From Chitinophaga silvatica (GTDB lineage Bacteria > Bacteroidota > Bacteroidia > Chitinophagales > Chitinophagaceae): a stretch of 64,000 nucleotides of DNA. How positions within the stretch are numbered: the stretch's first letter is position 1; every line of letters starts with the position of its first letter. Below are positions 1 to 9,600 of the stretch, one piece after another. The translations under genes were made by a program, and so were the position numbers. The stretch spans positions 62,001 to 126,000 of the forward strand of contig NZ_QPMM01000017.1 in NCBI RefSeq assembly GCF_003419895.1, read 5' to 3'. The notes under the pieces were generated by a model. That model was not told where the DNA came from and ran no database searches. It saw only the letters and a program-made list of their open reading frames with translations.

Positions 1-1
1 A

Positions 2-1855
2 CCCACTATTGACGATATAACCATCTTTGAACTGAGGGCAGATGGCTCTTACACCAGCACAAGACTAGGCGAGTTTGTACCCTACAAAGCCAGAGGTTAC
101 GACCATCAGAATTACAGATTCAAACTAAATATTCCCCGCAATACCTCTAAGGATTTCTACCTGAGAGCCAGGGCAGGTGAGCAATTACAATTGCCTATGT
201 TTCTGGGTACTGCCGAAACTATTTATGAGAAAAACAGTAAACGTGATATCATCTTTGGTATATACGTTGGCGTTATTCTCGCCATGACATTCTACAATCT
301 CTTTATTTATATATCTACCCGCGATAAAAGCTACCTTACCTATGTAAGTTATATCATCTTTGTAGGCCTTACCCAGGTAACGTTACAAGGATATGCCTTC
401 AGGTTTTTATGGCCAAACAGCCCATGGCTGGCTATGCACTCAACCGCCTTGGTTCCGATTTTCAACGGACTAACGGCCCTGTGGTTTATCCAGCAATTCC
501 TATCTACCAAGGAAAATTACCCTATAGGAAATAAGATGATCAACACCATGATAGTATTATATCTGCTGTGTTTCATCCCTACGTTCATGAATGAATATGT
601 GTATGCCCAGATACTTGTGCAGTTCGATGCATTTATGGCTGCTATAATTGTATTCCTGGTAGCTTACAGAATCAGTCTTAAAGGGGTAAACGCAGCACGG
701 TTCTTCCTGGCTGCATGGTCGGTGTTTTTACTCAGCATCTTTGTATTTGTTTTACGTAACTTCAACCTACTACCATACAACAACTTTACTTTCTATGCGC
801 TTCAGGTAGGGTCAGGTCTTGAAGTTCTGTTGCTCTCTTTCGCCCTGGCACATCGTATCAACGTGTTTAAGGCCGAAAAAGAAGCTTCTCAGCAGATGGC
901 CCTTGCTATCTCTCAGGAGAATGAGCGTTTGGTAAGAGAACAAAATATTATCCTGGAAAGCAAAGTAAAGGACAGAACTGAAGACTTACAGGCTACAAAT
1001 CTGGAGTTAAACAATGCACTCACCAATCTGAAAGATGCACAAACCCGACTGGTTGAAAAGGAAAAGATGGCATCTCTGGGTCAGCTTACGGCTGGTATTG
1101 CCCATGAAATCAATAATCCAATCAACTTTGTGACTTCCAATATCAAGCCTTTAAAACTGGATATTGCCGACCTCGAAGAATTACTGCACAGATATAATGA
1201 GCTGCATCATGCAGAAGATGTTAAAGGCACTCTGGCTGAAATTGATGCCTTTAAAAAAGAGATAGATATTGACTATATACATGAAGAAATTAACTCGCTG
1301 ATAAAAGGGATTGAAGATGGGGCAACCAGAACTGCTGAAATTGTAAAAGGACTCAGAACTTTCAGCCGGTTAGATGAAAGCGAAGTAAAATCAATCGACA
1401 TTCATGAAGGTCTGGATTCCACGCTGGTATTGCTTCGGAATGGAATACCTCCGTATGTTAATATTATTAAGGATTATGGTTCCTTACCTAAGATAGAATG
1501 TTATGCAGGGAAAGTGAACCAGGTGTTTATGAACATCTTTTCAAATGCCCTTAATGCAATTAAAACCAAGCCAGTACATCAAAATGAATTTATTTCCATT
1601 AAAACCAGTAAGGAAGAAGAATTCATTGTTATTACAATTAAGGATACCGGAACAGGGATGTCGGATGCTGTGAAGGAAAAAATATTTGATCCTTTCTTCA
1701 CAACCAAGGATGTAGGAGAAGGAACAGGGCTGGGATTATCTATTGTATTTAGTATTATTGAGAAACATAAGGGGAAAATTGTCGTAAATTCAGCTCCAGG
1801 CGAAGGAGCCGAATTTATTATATATTTACCATTACATATCGCGACTAATTTATAG
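2..1855 (+). CDS. 7TM-DISM sensor histidine kinase (5' end cut by window)
   Basis: The reading frame is open from the first bases, so the N-terminus lies outside the window; 617 codons are visible. The first ~65 residues look like the end of a periplasmic 7TMR-DISM extracellular domain. About seven hydrophobic segments follow (visible residues ~75-285), then a coiled coil, then a kinase core. The H-box is in ASLGQLTAGIAHEINNP, and the ATPase domain has N-box (NIFSNALNAI), DTGTG and GTGLGLS motifs. It should sense an extracellular or membrane signal and autophosphorylate in the cytoplasm. The receiver-kinase gene begins 22 bases downstream, so the two probably form one phosphorelay. The ligand is unknown. 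Confidence 0.9.
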   Translation, partial: PTIDDITIFELRADGSYTSTRLGEFVPYKARGYDHQNYRFKLNIPRNTSKDFYLRARAGEQLQLPMFLGTAETIYEKNSKRDIIFGIYVGVILAMTFYNLFIYISTRDKSYLTYVSYIIFVGLTQVTLQGYAFRFLWPNSPWLAMHSTALVPIFNGLTALWFIQQFLSTKENYPIGNKMINTMIVLYLLCFIPTFMNEYVYAQILVQFDAFMAAIIVFLVAYRISLKGVNAARFFLAAWSVFLLSIFVFVLRNFNLLPYNNFTFYALQVGSGLEVLLLSFALAHRINVFKAEKEASQQMALAISQENERLVREQNIILESKVKDRTEDLQATNLELNNALTNLKDAQTRLVEKEKMASLGQLTAGIAHEINNPINFVTSNIKPLKLDIADLEELLHRYNELHHAEDVKGTLAEIDAFKKEIDIDYIHEEINSLIKGIEDGATRTAEIVKGLRTFSRLDESEVKSIDIHEGLDSTLVLLRNGIPPYVNIIKDYGSLPKIECYAGKVNQVFMNIFSNALNAIKTKPVHQNEFISIKTSKEEEFIVITIKDTGTGMSDAVKEKIFDPFFTTKDVGEGTGLGLSIVFSIIEKHKGKIVVNSAPGEGAEFIIYLPLHIATNL

Positions 1856-1877
1856 TAATAACCATAAGGTCTTTTTG

Positions 1878-2975
1878 ATGAAAGAAAACCGTATAAGAAT
1901 ACTGTACATAGATGATGAAATCCATAACCTGAATGCGTTTAAAGCCAGCTTCCGCAGGAGTTATGAAATATACACAGCTTCGTCTGCCCAGGAAGGTAAA
2001 CAGTTGTTAAAGGAGATCACTGTACATATTATCATTGCCGATCAGAAGATGCCTGTTTCTACGGGGGTAGAATTCTTTAACGAAATAAAAGATACCCTCC
2101 CGGAGCCCATTCGCATACTACTAACTGGCTATACTGATGTAGAAGATATTATTGATGCCATTAACAAAGGGCATATCTACTCTTATATCAAAAAGCCCTG
2201 GGATGAACACGAGTTGCATAAAACCATCAATAATGCCTACGAGATATTCAGGACCCGCAGGCAACTCCAGGAAAAAATAATAGAGCTGGAGAAAACCAAT
2301 GACGAGTTAAACAGGTTTATCTACTCTACTTCGCACGATCTCAGATCTCCACTCATGTCTGTTCTTGGCATTATTAACCTTTCAAGATTAGACAATTCTG
2401 TAATTGATCCCAACGGCTATATGAATATGGTGGAATCTTGTGTATTAAAGCTGGATGACTTCATACAAAAGATTATAGAATACTACAGAAATTCACGTTT
2501 GGAGGTTGAATATGAGAAAATCGATTTCACGAATTTGTTAAATGATTGTATTACTGCCTTCAAGCCACAAAATACCTCTATTTTATTTCAAACACAGGTC
2601 GATCAATCAGTTGATTTCCGTGGTGATACATTCAGGATCAGCGTTATTTTAAACAATCTAATTTCCAATGCTGTTAAGTACCAAAAACCAGAGGAAGCCA
2701 ATCCAATGGTTCATCTGACTGTAAAAGTAGAGCCACATAAAGCAACTATTTCGATCCGCGATAATGGAATTGGTATCCTGAGTGAGCATCTGAATAATAT
2801 CTTCAAGATGTTTTTCCGCTCTAAAAACAATAATAAGCCAGGAAGCGGAATTGGCTTATATATTGTGAAGGAGGCATTGAATAAAATTGGAGGAACCATT
2901 AATGTCGCATCCAAATATGGAGAAGGCACACAATTCGAAATTACCATTCCCAACAGAAATGAATTCGATACCTGA
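1878..2975 (+). CDS. Receiver domain-histidine kinase fusion
   Basis: A 365-residue cytoplasmic protein. Residues ~5-125 are a CheY-like receiver with an acidic pair (YIDDE), phospho-acceptor Asp in ADQKMP and conserved Lys in IKKPW. After a short coiled coil comes a HisKA domain (FIYSTSHDLRSPL) and an HATPase domain (NNLISNAVKY, DNGIG, GSGIGLYIV). ATG 1878 was chosen over a TTG three bases earlier because the receiver fold begins directly after it. It lies just after the 7TM kinase and overlaps the next receiver gene by 17 bases, which suggests one transcript. It probably takes phosphate from the upstream kinase and relays it, but the direction of flow is inferred. Confidence 0.87.
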   Translation: MKENRIRILYIDDEIHNLNAFKASFRRSYEIYTASSAQEGKQLLKEITVHIIIADQKMPVSTGVEFFNEIKDTLPEPIRILLTGYTDVEDIIDAINKGHIYSYIKKPWDEHELHKTINNAYEIFRTRRQLQEKIIELEKTNDELNRFIYSTSHDLRSPLMSVLGIINLSRLDNSVIDPNGYMNMVESCVLKLDDFIQKIIEYYRNSRLEVEYEKIDFTNLLNDCITAFKPQNTSILFQTQVDQSVDFRGDTFRISVILNNLISNAVKYQKPEEANPMVHLTVKVEPHKATISIRDNGIGILSEHLNNIFKMFFRSKNNNKPGSGIGLYIVKEALNKIGGTINVASKYGEGTQFEITIPNRNEFDT

Positions 2976-3378
2976 CCTACGTGTTATTTTAATTGATGAC
3001 AATGAAATTGATCTGTTATTACATGAGAAGCTGATCGACTTACAGCAGATCAGCAAAACAGTACTTTCATTTGTAAATGCCAATAAGGCACTGGAATTTC
3101 TATCGTCCAATATAACCCTGCCCAGAATTCCACCTACGATTATATTATTGGATATTCAGATGCCCGAGATGGATGGATTCGAATTTTTACAAGCCTTCGA
3201 CTCTTACCCACACAAAATCAAATCACAATGCCATATAGTAATGGTGTCTTCTTCACTGGATTATGGTGATATAACCCGCACCAACGCTAATCCTATGGTC
3301 GTAAAATTGCTCCGCAAACCGTTATTAGTAAAGGAATTAAAGGAAACTGTTGCAATTATTTTTAAAGATTTTATCTAA
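2959..3378 (+). CDS. Single-domain response regulator (CheY-like)
   Basis: A 139-residue receiver with no output domain. The acidic pair is in LIDDNE, the acceptor Asp is D65 in ILLDIQMPEMDGFEF, and the conserved Lys is in LRKPLL. The first ATG consistent with the domain is 2959. It lies inside the 3' end of the preceding kinase gene and gives a 17-base overlap, typical of translational coupling. Earlier possible starts would add 24 residues unrelated to the receiver fold. It is the last gene of the plus-strand signalling run, likely a phosphate shuttle or an effector acting by protein contact. Confidence 0.85.
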   Translation: MNSIPDLRVILIDDNEIDLLLHEKLIDLQQISKTVLSFVNANKALEFLSSNITLPRIPPTIILLDIQMPEMDGFEFLQAFDSYPHKIKSQCHIVMVSSSLDYGDITRTNANPMVVKLLRKPLLVKELKETVAIIFKDFI

Positions 3379-3382
3379 ATCG

Positions 3383-3412
3383 TTGGCATTTTAAAGAAAA
3401 AATATATTTTTG
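3383..3412 (+). promoter_or_regulatory. Promoter of tRNA-Ala
   Basis: A TTG at 3383-3385 and TATTTTTG at 3405-3412 are separated by 19 bases. This matches the Bacteroidota primary sigma factor pattern (-33 TTG/TTTG and -7 TAnnTTTG). The tRNA begins 24 bases after the -7 box. Confidence 0.65.
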
Positions 3413-3435
3413 CAATCCCGAAAGGGGAAGTAGAA

Positions 3436-3508
3436 GGGGGATTAGCTCATCTGGTAGAGCGCAAGCATGGCATGTTTGAGGTGAACGGTTCGAGCCCGTT
3501 ATCCTCCA
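3436..3508 (+). tRNA. tRNA-Ala (anticodon GGC)
   Basis: A 73-base cloverleaf. The acceptor stem GGGGGAT pairs with ATCCTCC (one G-U), the D arm is GCTC/GAGC, and the anticodon stem CAAGC/GTTTG closes the loop ATGGCAT with anticodon GGC. The T arm AACGG/CCGTT holds TTCGAGC. The discriminator is A and the CCA end is not encoded. A promoter lies upstream and a terminator right behind, so it is a single-gene unit. Confidence 0.95.
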
Positions 3509-3513
3509 CTTCG

Positions 3514-3548
3514 AAGCCTGTAAATCACAAGATTTACAGGCTTTTTTT
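3514..3548. terminator. Bidirectional terminator between tRNA-Ala and the receiver-kinase gene
   Basis: A perfect 13-bp stem (3514-3526 with 3531-3543), loop ACAA, then seven T on the plus strand. The stop codon of the minus-strand receiver-kinase begins inside the T run, so the hairpin can serve both converging transcripts. Confidence 0.85.
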
Positions 3549-4800
3549 ATGATATCAATCTTTGTATCGGTAATACCAGTACAAATGAGGTTCCTACTCC
3601 TTCCTGGCTTTTAGCGGTAATCAGCCCTCCGTGTTTGTCGAGCACCTTTTTCGCTATTGCCAACCCTATACCCGTTCCTTCATATTTATCGGCATTATGC
3701 AACCGCTGAAAAATGGTGAAGATCTTTGAGAGATATTTCTCATTAAACCCAATACCATTATCGCTAATAGTGATTCTGCAATACTTTCCTCCCTCGAAAC
3801 GCGCACTATCAGGATTCAGGTCTATTACTATTTCTGAGGTAATATTTATTTGTGGAGCCACTCCTTCTCTTGAAAACTTAAGGGCATTGCTTATTATATT
3901 CTGAAACACCTGTCTCATTTGCCCGGCGGCAGCTTCAATCTGTGGTATTTTTTCTACATATATCATTGCATCCTTCTCCGAGATCATCAACTCAAGATCA
4001 CTCAGGATTTCATGAATCAGAATATTAAAGTCTGTAGGTTCGTATATACTTTCAACAGACAGTCGGCTATAGTTCAGCAAGTCGTTGATTAATCTTGCCA
4101 TTCGCTCTGAAGAACGTACAATACGCTCCATATACGACATGGCATTAGGATCGGAGTGCAGGAATTTATCTTTGAGGATGGCGCCAAACAACTGAATCTT
4201 ACGTAAAGGTTCTTTCAGGTCGTGTGATGCAACAGAAGCAAACTGTTGTAAGTCATGATTACTTACTTCCAGCGATTTATTGATTCTGCGCAATTCTTCT
4301 GTCCTTTCTTTTACCTTCTGTTCCAATACTTCATTAACCTGTTGCTGGTGAGCAATCAGGGCTTCCTGAGCCAATTTGCGGACTTCTACTTCTTCCTTTA
4401 AGGATTGGTGCATCTGCTTAAGCTCCAACGACTGCTGATATAACCTGGAAAAGGTTTTGACCTTCATCAGCAGGATATCCGGATCTACAGGTTTGGTGAT
4501 ATAGTCTATCCCTCCTGAATCGTAACCTTTAACTATAAATCGTTTGTCTTTATTAACTGCCGATAAAAAGATGATGGGAATATCCTTGGCCTTACTATAC
4601 CCGCTGATGGCTTCTGCTACCTCAAATCCATCCATACTTGGCATTTGTACATCTAGGATGATAACTGTATAACTATGCTTAAGGATTTTCTTCAATGCCT
4701 CTTCTCCCGACAATGCAGTATCTACTTCAAAGTCATATAACTCAAGAGTTTTCCGGATAGATAGGATGTTTTCCGGCTTATCATCAACAATTAAAATCAT
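3547..4800 (-). CDS. Receiver domain-histidine kinase fusion
   Basis: A 417-residue soluble protein: receiver (residues ~1-118; acceptor D50 in IILDVQMPSMDG, Lys in ITKP), coiled coil (~125-190), HisKA (ASVASHDLKEPLRKI) and HATPase (NIISNALKF, DNGIGF, GTGIGLAI). The ATG at 4800 places MILIVDDKP at the N-terminus as is usual. A longer TTG start at 4857 would add 19 unlikely residues and overlap cheB. It is the last gene of the minus-strand operon with cheB, cheR, a receiver and the giant hybrid kinase. It resembles kinases that follow CheB/CheR genes in non-flagellar systems. Partners are inferred from position only. Confidence 0.87.
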   Translation of the reverse strand: MILIVDDKPENILSIRKTLELYDFEVDTALSGEEALKKILKHSYTVIILDVQMPSMDGFEVAEAISGYSKAKDIPIIFLSAVNKDKRFIVKGYDSGGIDYITKPVDPDILLMKVKTFSRLYQQSLELKQMHQSLKEEVEVRKLAQEALIAHQQQVNEVLEQKVKERTEELRRINKSLEVSNHDLQQFASVASHDLKEPLRKIQLFGAILKDKFLHSDPNAMSYMERIVRSSERMARLINDLLNYSRLSVESIYEPTDFNILIHEILSDLELMISEKDAMIYVEKIPQIEAAAGQMRQVFQNIISNALKFSREGVAPQINITSEIVIDLNPDSARFEGGKYCRITISDNGIGFNEKYLSKIFTIFQRLHNADKYEGTGIGLAIAKKVLDKHGGLITAKSQEGVGTSFVLVLPIQRLIS

Positions 4801-4843
4801 ACTCCATGAAAATTTACGGAATCCCGGGCGGATACAACAATAA

Positions 4844-5413
4844 TCATACCTTGGCAATACTGTTTATAAATGTAGCCATATCCTGCGGTGTTAGTATATG
4901 AGCTATTTTAACCTGCTCCAAAGCCTGTTTGGGCATATAGTCAACTTCTGCTGTCGTTGGGTCCTGCACTGCTGTTATACCTCCTGCATCATTAACATCC
5001 ATCAACCCATCAACTCCATCAGCATTGGCACCTGATAACAATATGGCCGTCATATGGCTTTTGTAAGCCATCGCGGCTGTGCTAAAGGTAACATCTATGC
5101 TCGGGCGACTAAAGTTGACCTTCTCCGAATCATCGAGTGATAAAGTATGATCTGTTTCGATCAACAGATGGTAATCGGCTGGTGCTATATAGATTGTTCC
5201 ACTTTCGAGAGGTTCTTTTTCCGCGGCTTCTTTAACCGTCCATGAAGTTCTTGCGGCGAGTAGCTCCGGCAACACAGAGGCATTATGATTTTGTCGGTGT
5301 AAAACAATGATAATGGCTGCATTCAGATCAGCTGAAAGCTCTGGTAGAAGGGTAAGAACTGGTTGTAGCCCGCCTGCAGATCCTCCAATTGCAATTAAAT
5401 ATGGTGCTGCCAT
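4844..5413 (-). CDS. cheB: Stand-alone CheB methylesterase domain
   Basis: A 189-residue protein covering only the CheB catalytic domain, without the usual N-terminal receiver. The triad is visible: Ser12 in GGSAGG, His39 in VLHRQ and Asp132 in GANADG. The family hydrolyses glutamyl methyl esters on chemoreceptors. No receptor, CheA or CheW gene is in the window, so the substrate here is unknown; it may be the coiled-coil region of the giant kinase. It starts 11 bases after cheR stops, in the same operon. Lack of a receiver means control must come from a partner. Confidence 0.88.
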   Translation of the reverse strand: MAAPYLIAIGGSAGGLQPVLTLLPELSADLNAAIIIVLHRQNHNASVLPELLAARTSWTVKEAAEKEPLESGTIYIAPADYHLLIETDHTLSLDDSEKVNFSRPSIDVTFSTAAMAYKSHMTAILLSGANADGVDGLMDVNDAGGITAVQDPTTAEVDYMPKQALEQVKIAHILTPQDMATFINSIAKV

Positions 5414-5424
5414 TAATCCGGTTT

Positions 5425-6252
5425 TTAGAGATTCACTTTCCTCCAGATCTTCTCTTTACTGTCGATCTGTTTGAACTTCTTTGCCACTCTGGTAAAGTTA
5501 AGGGTTTCCTTACTACCAAGGGCCAAAAAGCCAAGTTGCTCCAGACTCTCACAGAATAGAGTAAGCACTCTGTCCTGTAATTGCTTGTTGAAATAAATTA
5601 AAACATTTCTGCAAATAATCAATTGAAATTCATTGAATGAGCCATCGGTAACGAGGTTATGTGGAGAAAAGATGATCTTCTCTCCCAGTTCTTCCCTGAA
5701 TTTTGCATATTCATAGTTGGCCGTATAGTAGGAAGAAAAATCCTCTACCCCACCTGCTTCCATATAATTTCTGCTGTATTGCTGCATTTGGGAAAGACGA
5801 AAGATTCCTTTTCTCCCTTTTTCCAATACACTGGCATTTACATCAGTAGCATAAATAATAGATTTATGTAATAATCCGGCTTCTTTCAGCAGAATAGCGA
5901 AGGAATATACTTCTTCACCTGTTGAGCAGCCGGCATGCCATACTCTGATAGACGGGTAAGTGGCTAAAATTGGTAAGACCTCTTTACGTAAGGCATGATA
6001 AAAGGAAGGGTCACGAAACATCTCTGTCACATTAACTGTGATTTCCTCTACAAAACGTAATGCATATACAGAATCTGAGATGATCCGATACCTAAACTCT
6101 GCAAAGCTAGGAAACCGGTCTAACTGATAAAGGTGATTTACTCTTCGGTTAATAGATGCCGGAGCATAATCTGTAAAATCGTACCCATATCTTTCCAGCA
6201 CATCGTTTAGTAACAAGGCTACTTCCTGCTCATTAATCTGATTTCTACCCAC
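5425..6252 (-). CDS. cheR: CheR-type protein-glutamate methyltransferase
   Basis: A 275-residue protein. An N-terminal helical domain (~1-75) is followed by the SAM-binding Rossmann domain (~80-275) with WHAGCSTGEEVYS and the late motif LIICRNVLIYF. It would methylate glutamates on a receptor-like protein using S-adenosylmethionine. The start is GTG at 6252; no ATG lies near the start of the conserved region. It begins 8 bases after the receiver gene stops and is followed by cheB, so writer and eraser are made together. No TPR or C-terminal extension is present. Confidence 0.88.
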   Translation of the reverse strand: MGRNQINEQEVALLLNDVLERYGYDFTDYAPASINRRVNHLYQLDRFPSFAEFRYRIISDSVYALRFVEEITVNVTEMFRDPSFYHALRKEVLPILATYPSIRVWHAGCSTGEEVYSFAILLKEAGLLHKSIIYATDVNASVLEKGRKGIFRLSQMQQYSRNYMEAGGVEDFSSYYTANYEYAKFREELGEKIIFSPHNLVTDGSFNEFQLIICRNVLIYFNKQLQDRVLTLFCESLEQLGFLALGSKETLNFTRVAKKFKQIDSKEKIWRKVNL

Positions 6253-6260
6253 TAATTCAC

Positions 6261-6629
6261 TTATAAATATTGTTGTAGTTGTATTAATAACTCATCTACA
6301 TCAATTGGTTTTGAAATGTAATTATTAGCGCCGGCTTCCAGGCATTTTTCCCTGTCTCCTGTCATCGCCTTTGCTGTTACAGCTATAATAGGAATGTGTT
6401 CTTTTCCGGGCATTTGCCTGATTGTACTGATGGTTTCATAACCATCCATATCAGGCATCATAATATCCATCAGCACCACTTTAATTTCATTTTCCTGTTT
6501 TAATAACTGTAGCGCTTCGCTTCCTGTGCCAGTTGTAATACAAGAAATGTTCCGGGAACGCAAAACTGCCTTTAAAGCGAAAATATTTCGTACATCATCA
6601 TCTACAATTAATACTTGCTTTTGTTCCAT
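6261..6629 (-). CDS. Single-domain response regulator
   Basis: A 122-residue receiver (acidic triplet VDDD, acceptor D55 in VVLMDIMMPDMDGYE, Thr in AVTAKAM, Lys in ISKPIDVDEL). It is strikingly like the third receiver of the giant kinase encoded 5 bases upstream, sharing DDVRNIF, PIIAVTAKAM, GDREKCL and YISKP. It probably arose by duplication of that domain. It likely accepts phosphate from the same kinase and passes it to, or controls, CheR/CheB. Confidence 0.88.
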   Translation of the reverse strand: MEQKQVLIVDDDVRNIFALKAVLRSRNISCITTGTGSEALQLLKQENEIKVVLMDIMMPDMDGYETISTIRQMPGKEHIPIIAVTAKAMTGDREKCLEAGANNYISKPIDVDELLIQLQQYL

Positions 6630-6634
6630 AGTAC

Positions 6635-9600
6635 TTATTTCATGGATTTATCGTACAACCATACACGTAACAACGATAAAAGTTGATCTACGTCTACAGG
6701 CTTTGAAATATAGTCACTGGCCCCGGCCTTCAGGCACTTTTCCCTGTCGCCCATCATAGCCTTGGCTGTAACTGCGATGATAGGCAGGTTCTTGTATACC
6801 GACTGCTTTCTTATTGCAGCAATTGCGTCGTAACCATCCATCTCCGGCATCATCATATCCATCAGTACAACATCTACTTTGTGTCCGGCCAGCTGCTGCA
6901 AGGCTTCTTTTCCATCAATTGCTGAAAGCACTTTCATCTGATGCAATTCCAGTGCTTTCGTTAATGAAAAGATATTTCTCACATCATCATCTGCAATTAA
7001 AACAGTTTTATCTTTTAATACTTCGTTAAGTACCCCCATCTTACCTGATCCGGATGGAGATGATGGAGTTTGTTCTGATACCAGATGCAAGAATAATGAT
7101 ACTTCATCCAACATCCGCTGATAGGAATGAGCTGTTTTAATCACAATTGAATCGGCATACTGGCGAATCTTTTGCTCTTCGGTTTTTGAAAGGCTCTTGC
7201 CTGTAAATATTATGATGGGCAGATGTTCCAGCCCTTTAATTTCCTTCACAGTTTCCAGGGCTTCATAAGCTTTCTGATCAGGTATTCCCATATCCAGTAT
7301 TACACAATCCACATCCTTCTGCTGCAATAAGTCAATACCTTCTGATACAGAACTGCTGATTTCTGAATTCACCTGGTAGTTGCTTAAGAAATAAGCCAAT
7401 GCTTTTGCATGCTTGGTATTTTCTTCCAGGATCAATACTTTTTTGGTAGATCGTTGCAATACAAATTCCAGTTTCTCAAATACCATTTGCATACTCTCCA
7501 TGTCTACAGGTTTGCTAATAAAATCTACAGCTCCTTTCATCAGGCTCTCCTTTCTGGCCTCCATTGAAGACATAATATGCACAGGGATCGGACGGGTACG
7601 AGGATCGCTTTTCAGTTCTTCCATTACCTGCCAACCATCTTTAACCGGTAACTGTATGTCCAATAATATACCCACCGGTTTAAAGAGTCTTGCTAGTTCG
7701 GCTGCATCATCACCTCTGACAGTCACAATACCTTTATAACCGCGTTTTCTCGTAAAGTCCAGCAACGCCTTAGCAAAATAGGTGTCATCCTCGACTATCA
7801 ATATAACTTTGTCATCGTTCGTGATCAAACCTCTGTCATCCTCAATGGTTGCGGGAATAACAGGTGTTATGAACCTATTTTTATCTTCTGTTTCTTCTTT
7901 TTCAGGAACAGTGGTATCTATTTCCTGTACAGGAGTGTTTTCTACGGCTTCGCTGGCAATAGGTATGGTTACAACAAATTCACTACCTTTTCCTGGTTCG
8001 CTGCTAACAGTTATTTTACCACCAAGCAATTTTGCCAACTCCCGGCTAATAGATAAGCCAAGGCCGGTACCTCCATATTTGCGGCGGGTAGAACCATCGG
8101 CTTGCTGAAATGCTTCAAAGATAACCTGCTGCTTATCTTCAGGAATTCCAATACCAGAATCCCTTACAACAAAGTTGATAGTATCGGATCTGTCGCCCAT
8201 TTTCACAAGCAGCTGTACATCTCCTTTAGCTGTGAATTTGAGCGCATTTGACAAGAGATTTTTCAGGATTTGTTCCAACCTGATCTGATCAGTATCTATA
8301 GTAGCAGGTACAGTTTCCTGCACCTCTATACTTAATTGCAGTCCTTTATCTTTTGCTATATGCTCAAATAATGATTGCATATTATTACAGATAGATGCAA
8401 TACTAACCTCTGCAAATTCCAATTCCATCTTACCTGATTCGATCTTTGACAGATCGAGGATTTCATCGATTAAGGTCAACAATCCTTTTCCGGAATTATT
8501 GATAACAGATGCATATTCAACCTGGTCGTTATTCAGATTTTTATCATGATTTTCTGAAAGCAAACGGGATAGTAACAGAATTGAATTCAGAGGGGTCCTA
8601 AGTTCATGCGACATATTAGCCAGGAACTCCGATTTGTATCTTGTGCTGAGTTCAAGTTCTTCCGCTTTTTTCTGGATATCCAGATTCCGTTCAACAATAA
8701 TCTGGTTTTTATCTTCCAGCATTTTGCTTCTTTCTTCCAGTTCGTGGTTCGACTGCATGAGTTCTTCCTGTTGCACCTTCAGCTCCTCTTCAGAAACCTG
8801 AAGTCGTTGGGCCTGGGCTTCCAGTTCTACGTTTAGGCTTTCCAGTTCACTGTGTTGAGTTTGGAGTTCTTCGGCCTGTGCCTGGGTTTCTTCCAGCAAT
8901 TCCTGTAATCTTGATCTGCTTCTGGTACTTTGAATGGCAATAGCAATATTAACTGCAGCTTGTTTTACAAATTCCAGTACTTCATCCCCAAAGGGGTATA
9001 AAGAGCCCATTTCAATGACACCTTCGGCAATTCCGGCATGTACAAGAGGGATAATTAAAACGTGTCCGGGTTTCGCGTCGCTGGTTGCAGTGCTAACATG
9101 CAGGAAATCGTCGGGTGTTTCTTTCAGGTAAATAGGTTCCCGCTGCTGGAGGCTTTGCCCTAGCAGCGTTTTACCCAATTCAATTACAACAGGGGCTTTA
9201 TGCTCGGGAGCCAGGGCATAATCTGCTGTTAGTTGTAATTGGCCTGCCTGTTTTACGTACAATACCCCTGTTTGGGCACCGGCATATTGAATTATATCCG
9301 TAAGGGCGTTACCACTAAGAGTGGGCAAATCTTTTTCGCCAAGCAGGGTTTCACTTATACGATTTAAGCCTTCCTGCACCCATATTTTCTGATCATTGTT
9401 TTTACGGAATACTTTCAGATCTGCAGCCATCTTAACGATTGCATTACCCAGTACATCTTCACTGCTGCGGGGTTTTATATCAATATTAAAGTTCCCTTTA
9501 CCAATATTGTCGGCCGCATCAGCGAGATCCTGATTGGTTTGTTCAATTGTTTCAAATGATCTGGCAAGGCTTCCAATAGCATCTTTGGTATTAATATTTA

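Noticed and set aside
7413..8108. Plus-strand frames of about 108 codons opposite the giant kinase
   Set aside because: They are Ser/Thr/Pro/Ile-rich mirror images of receiver and ATPase codons with no plausible start context.
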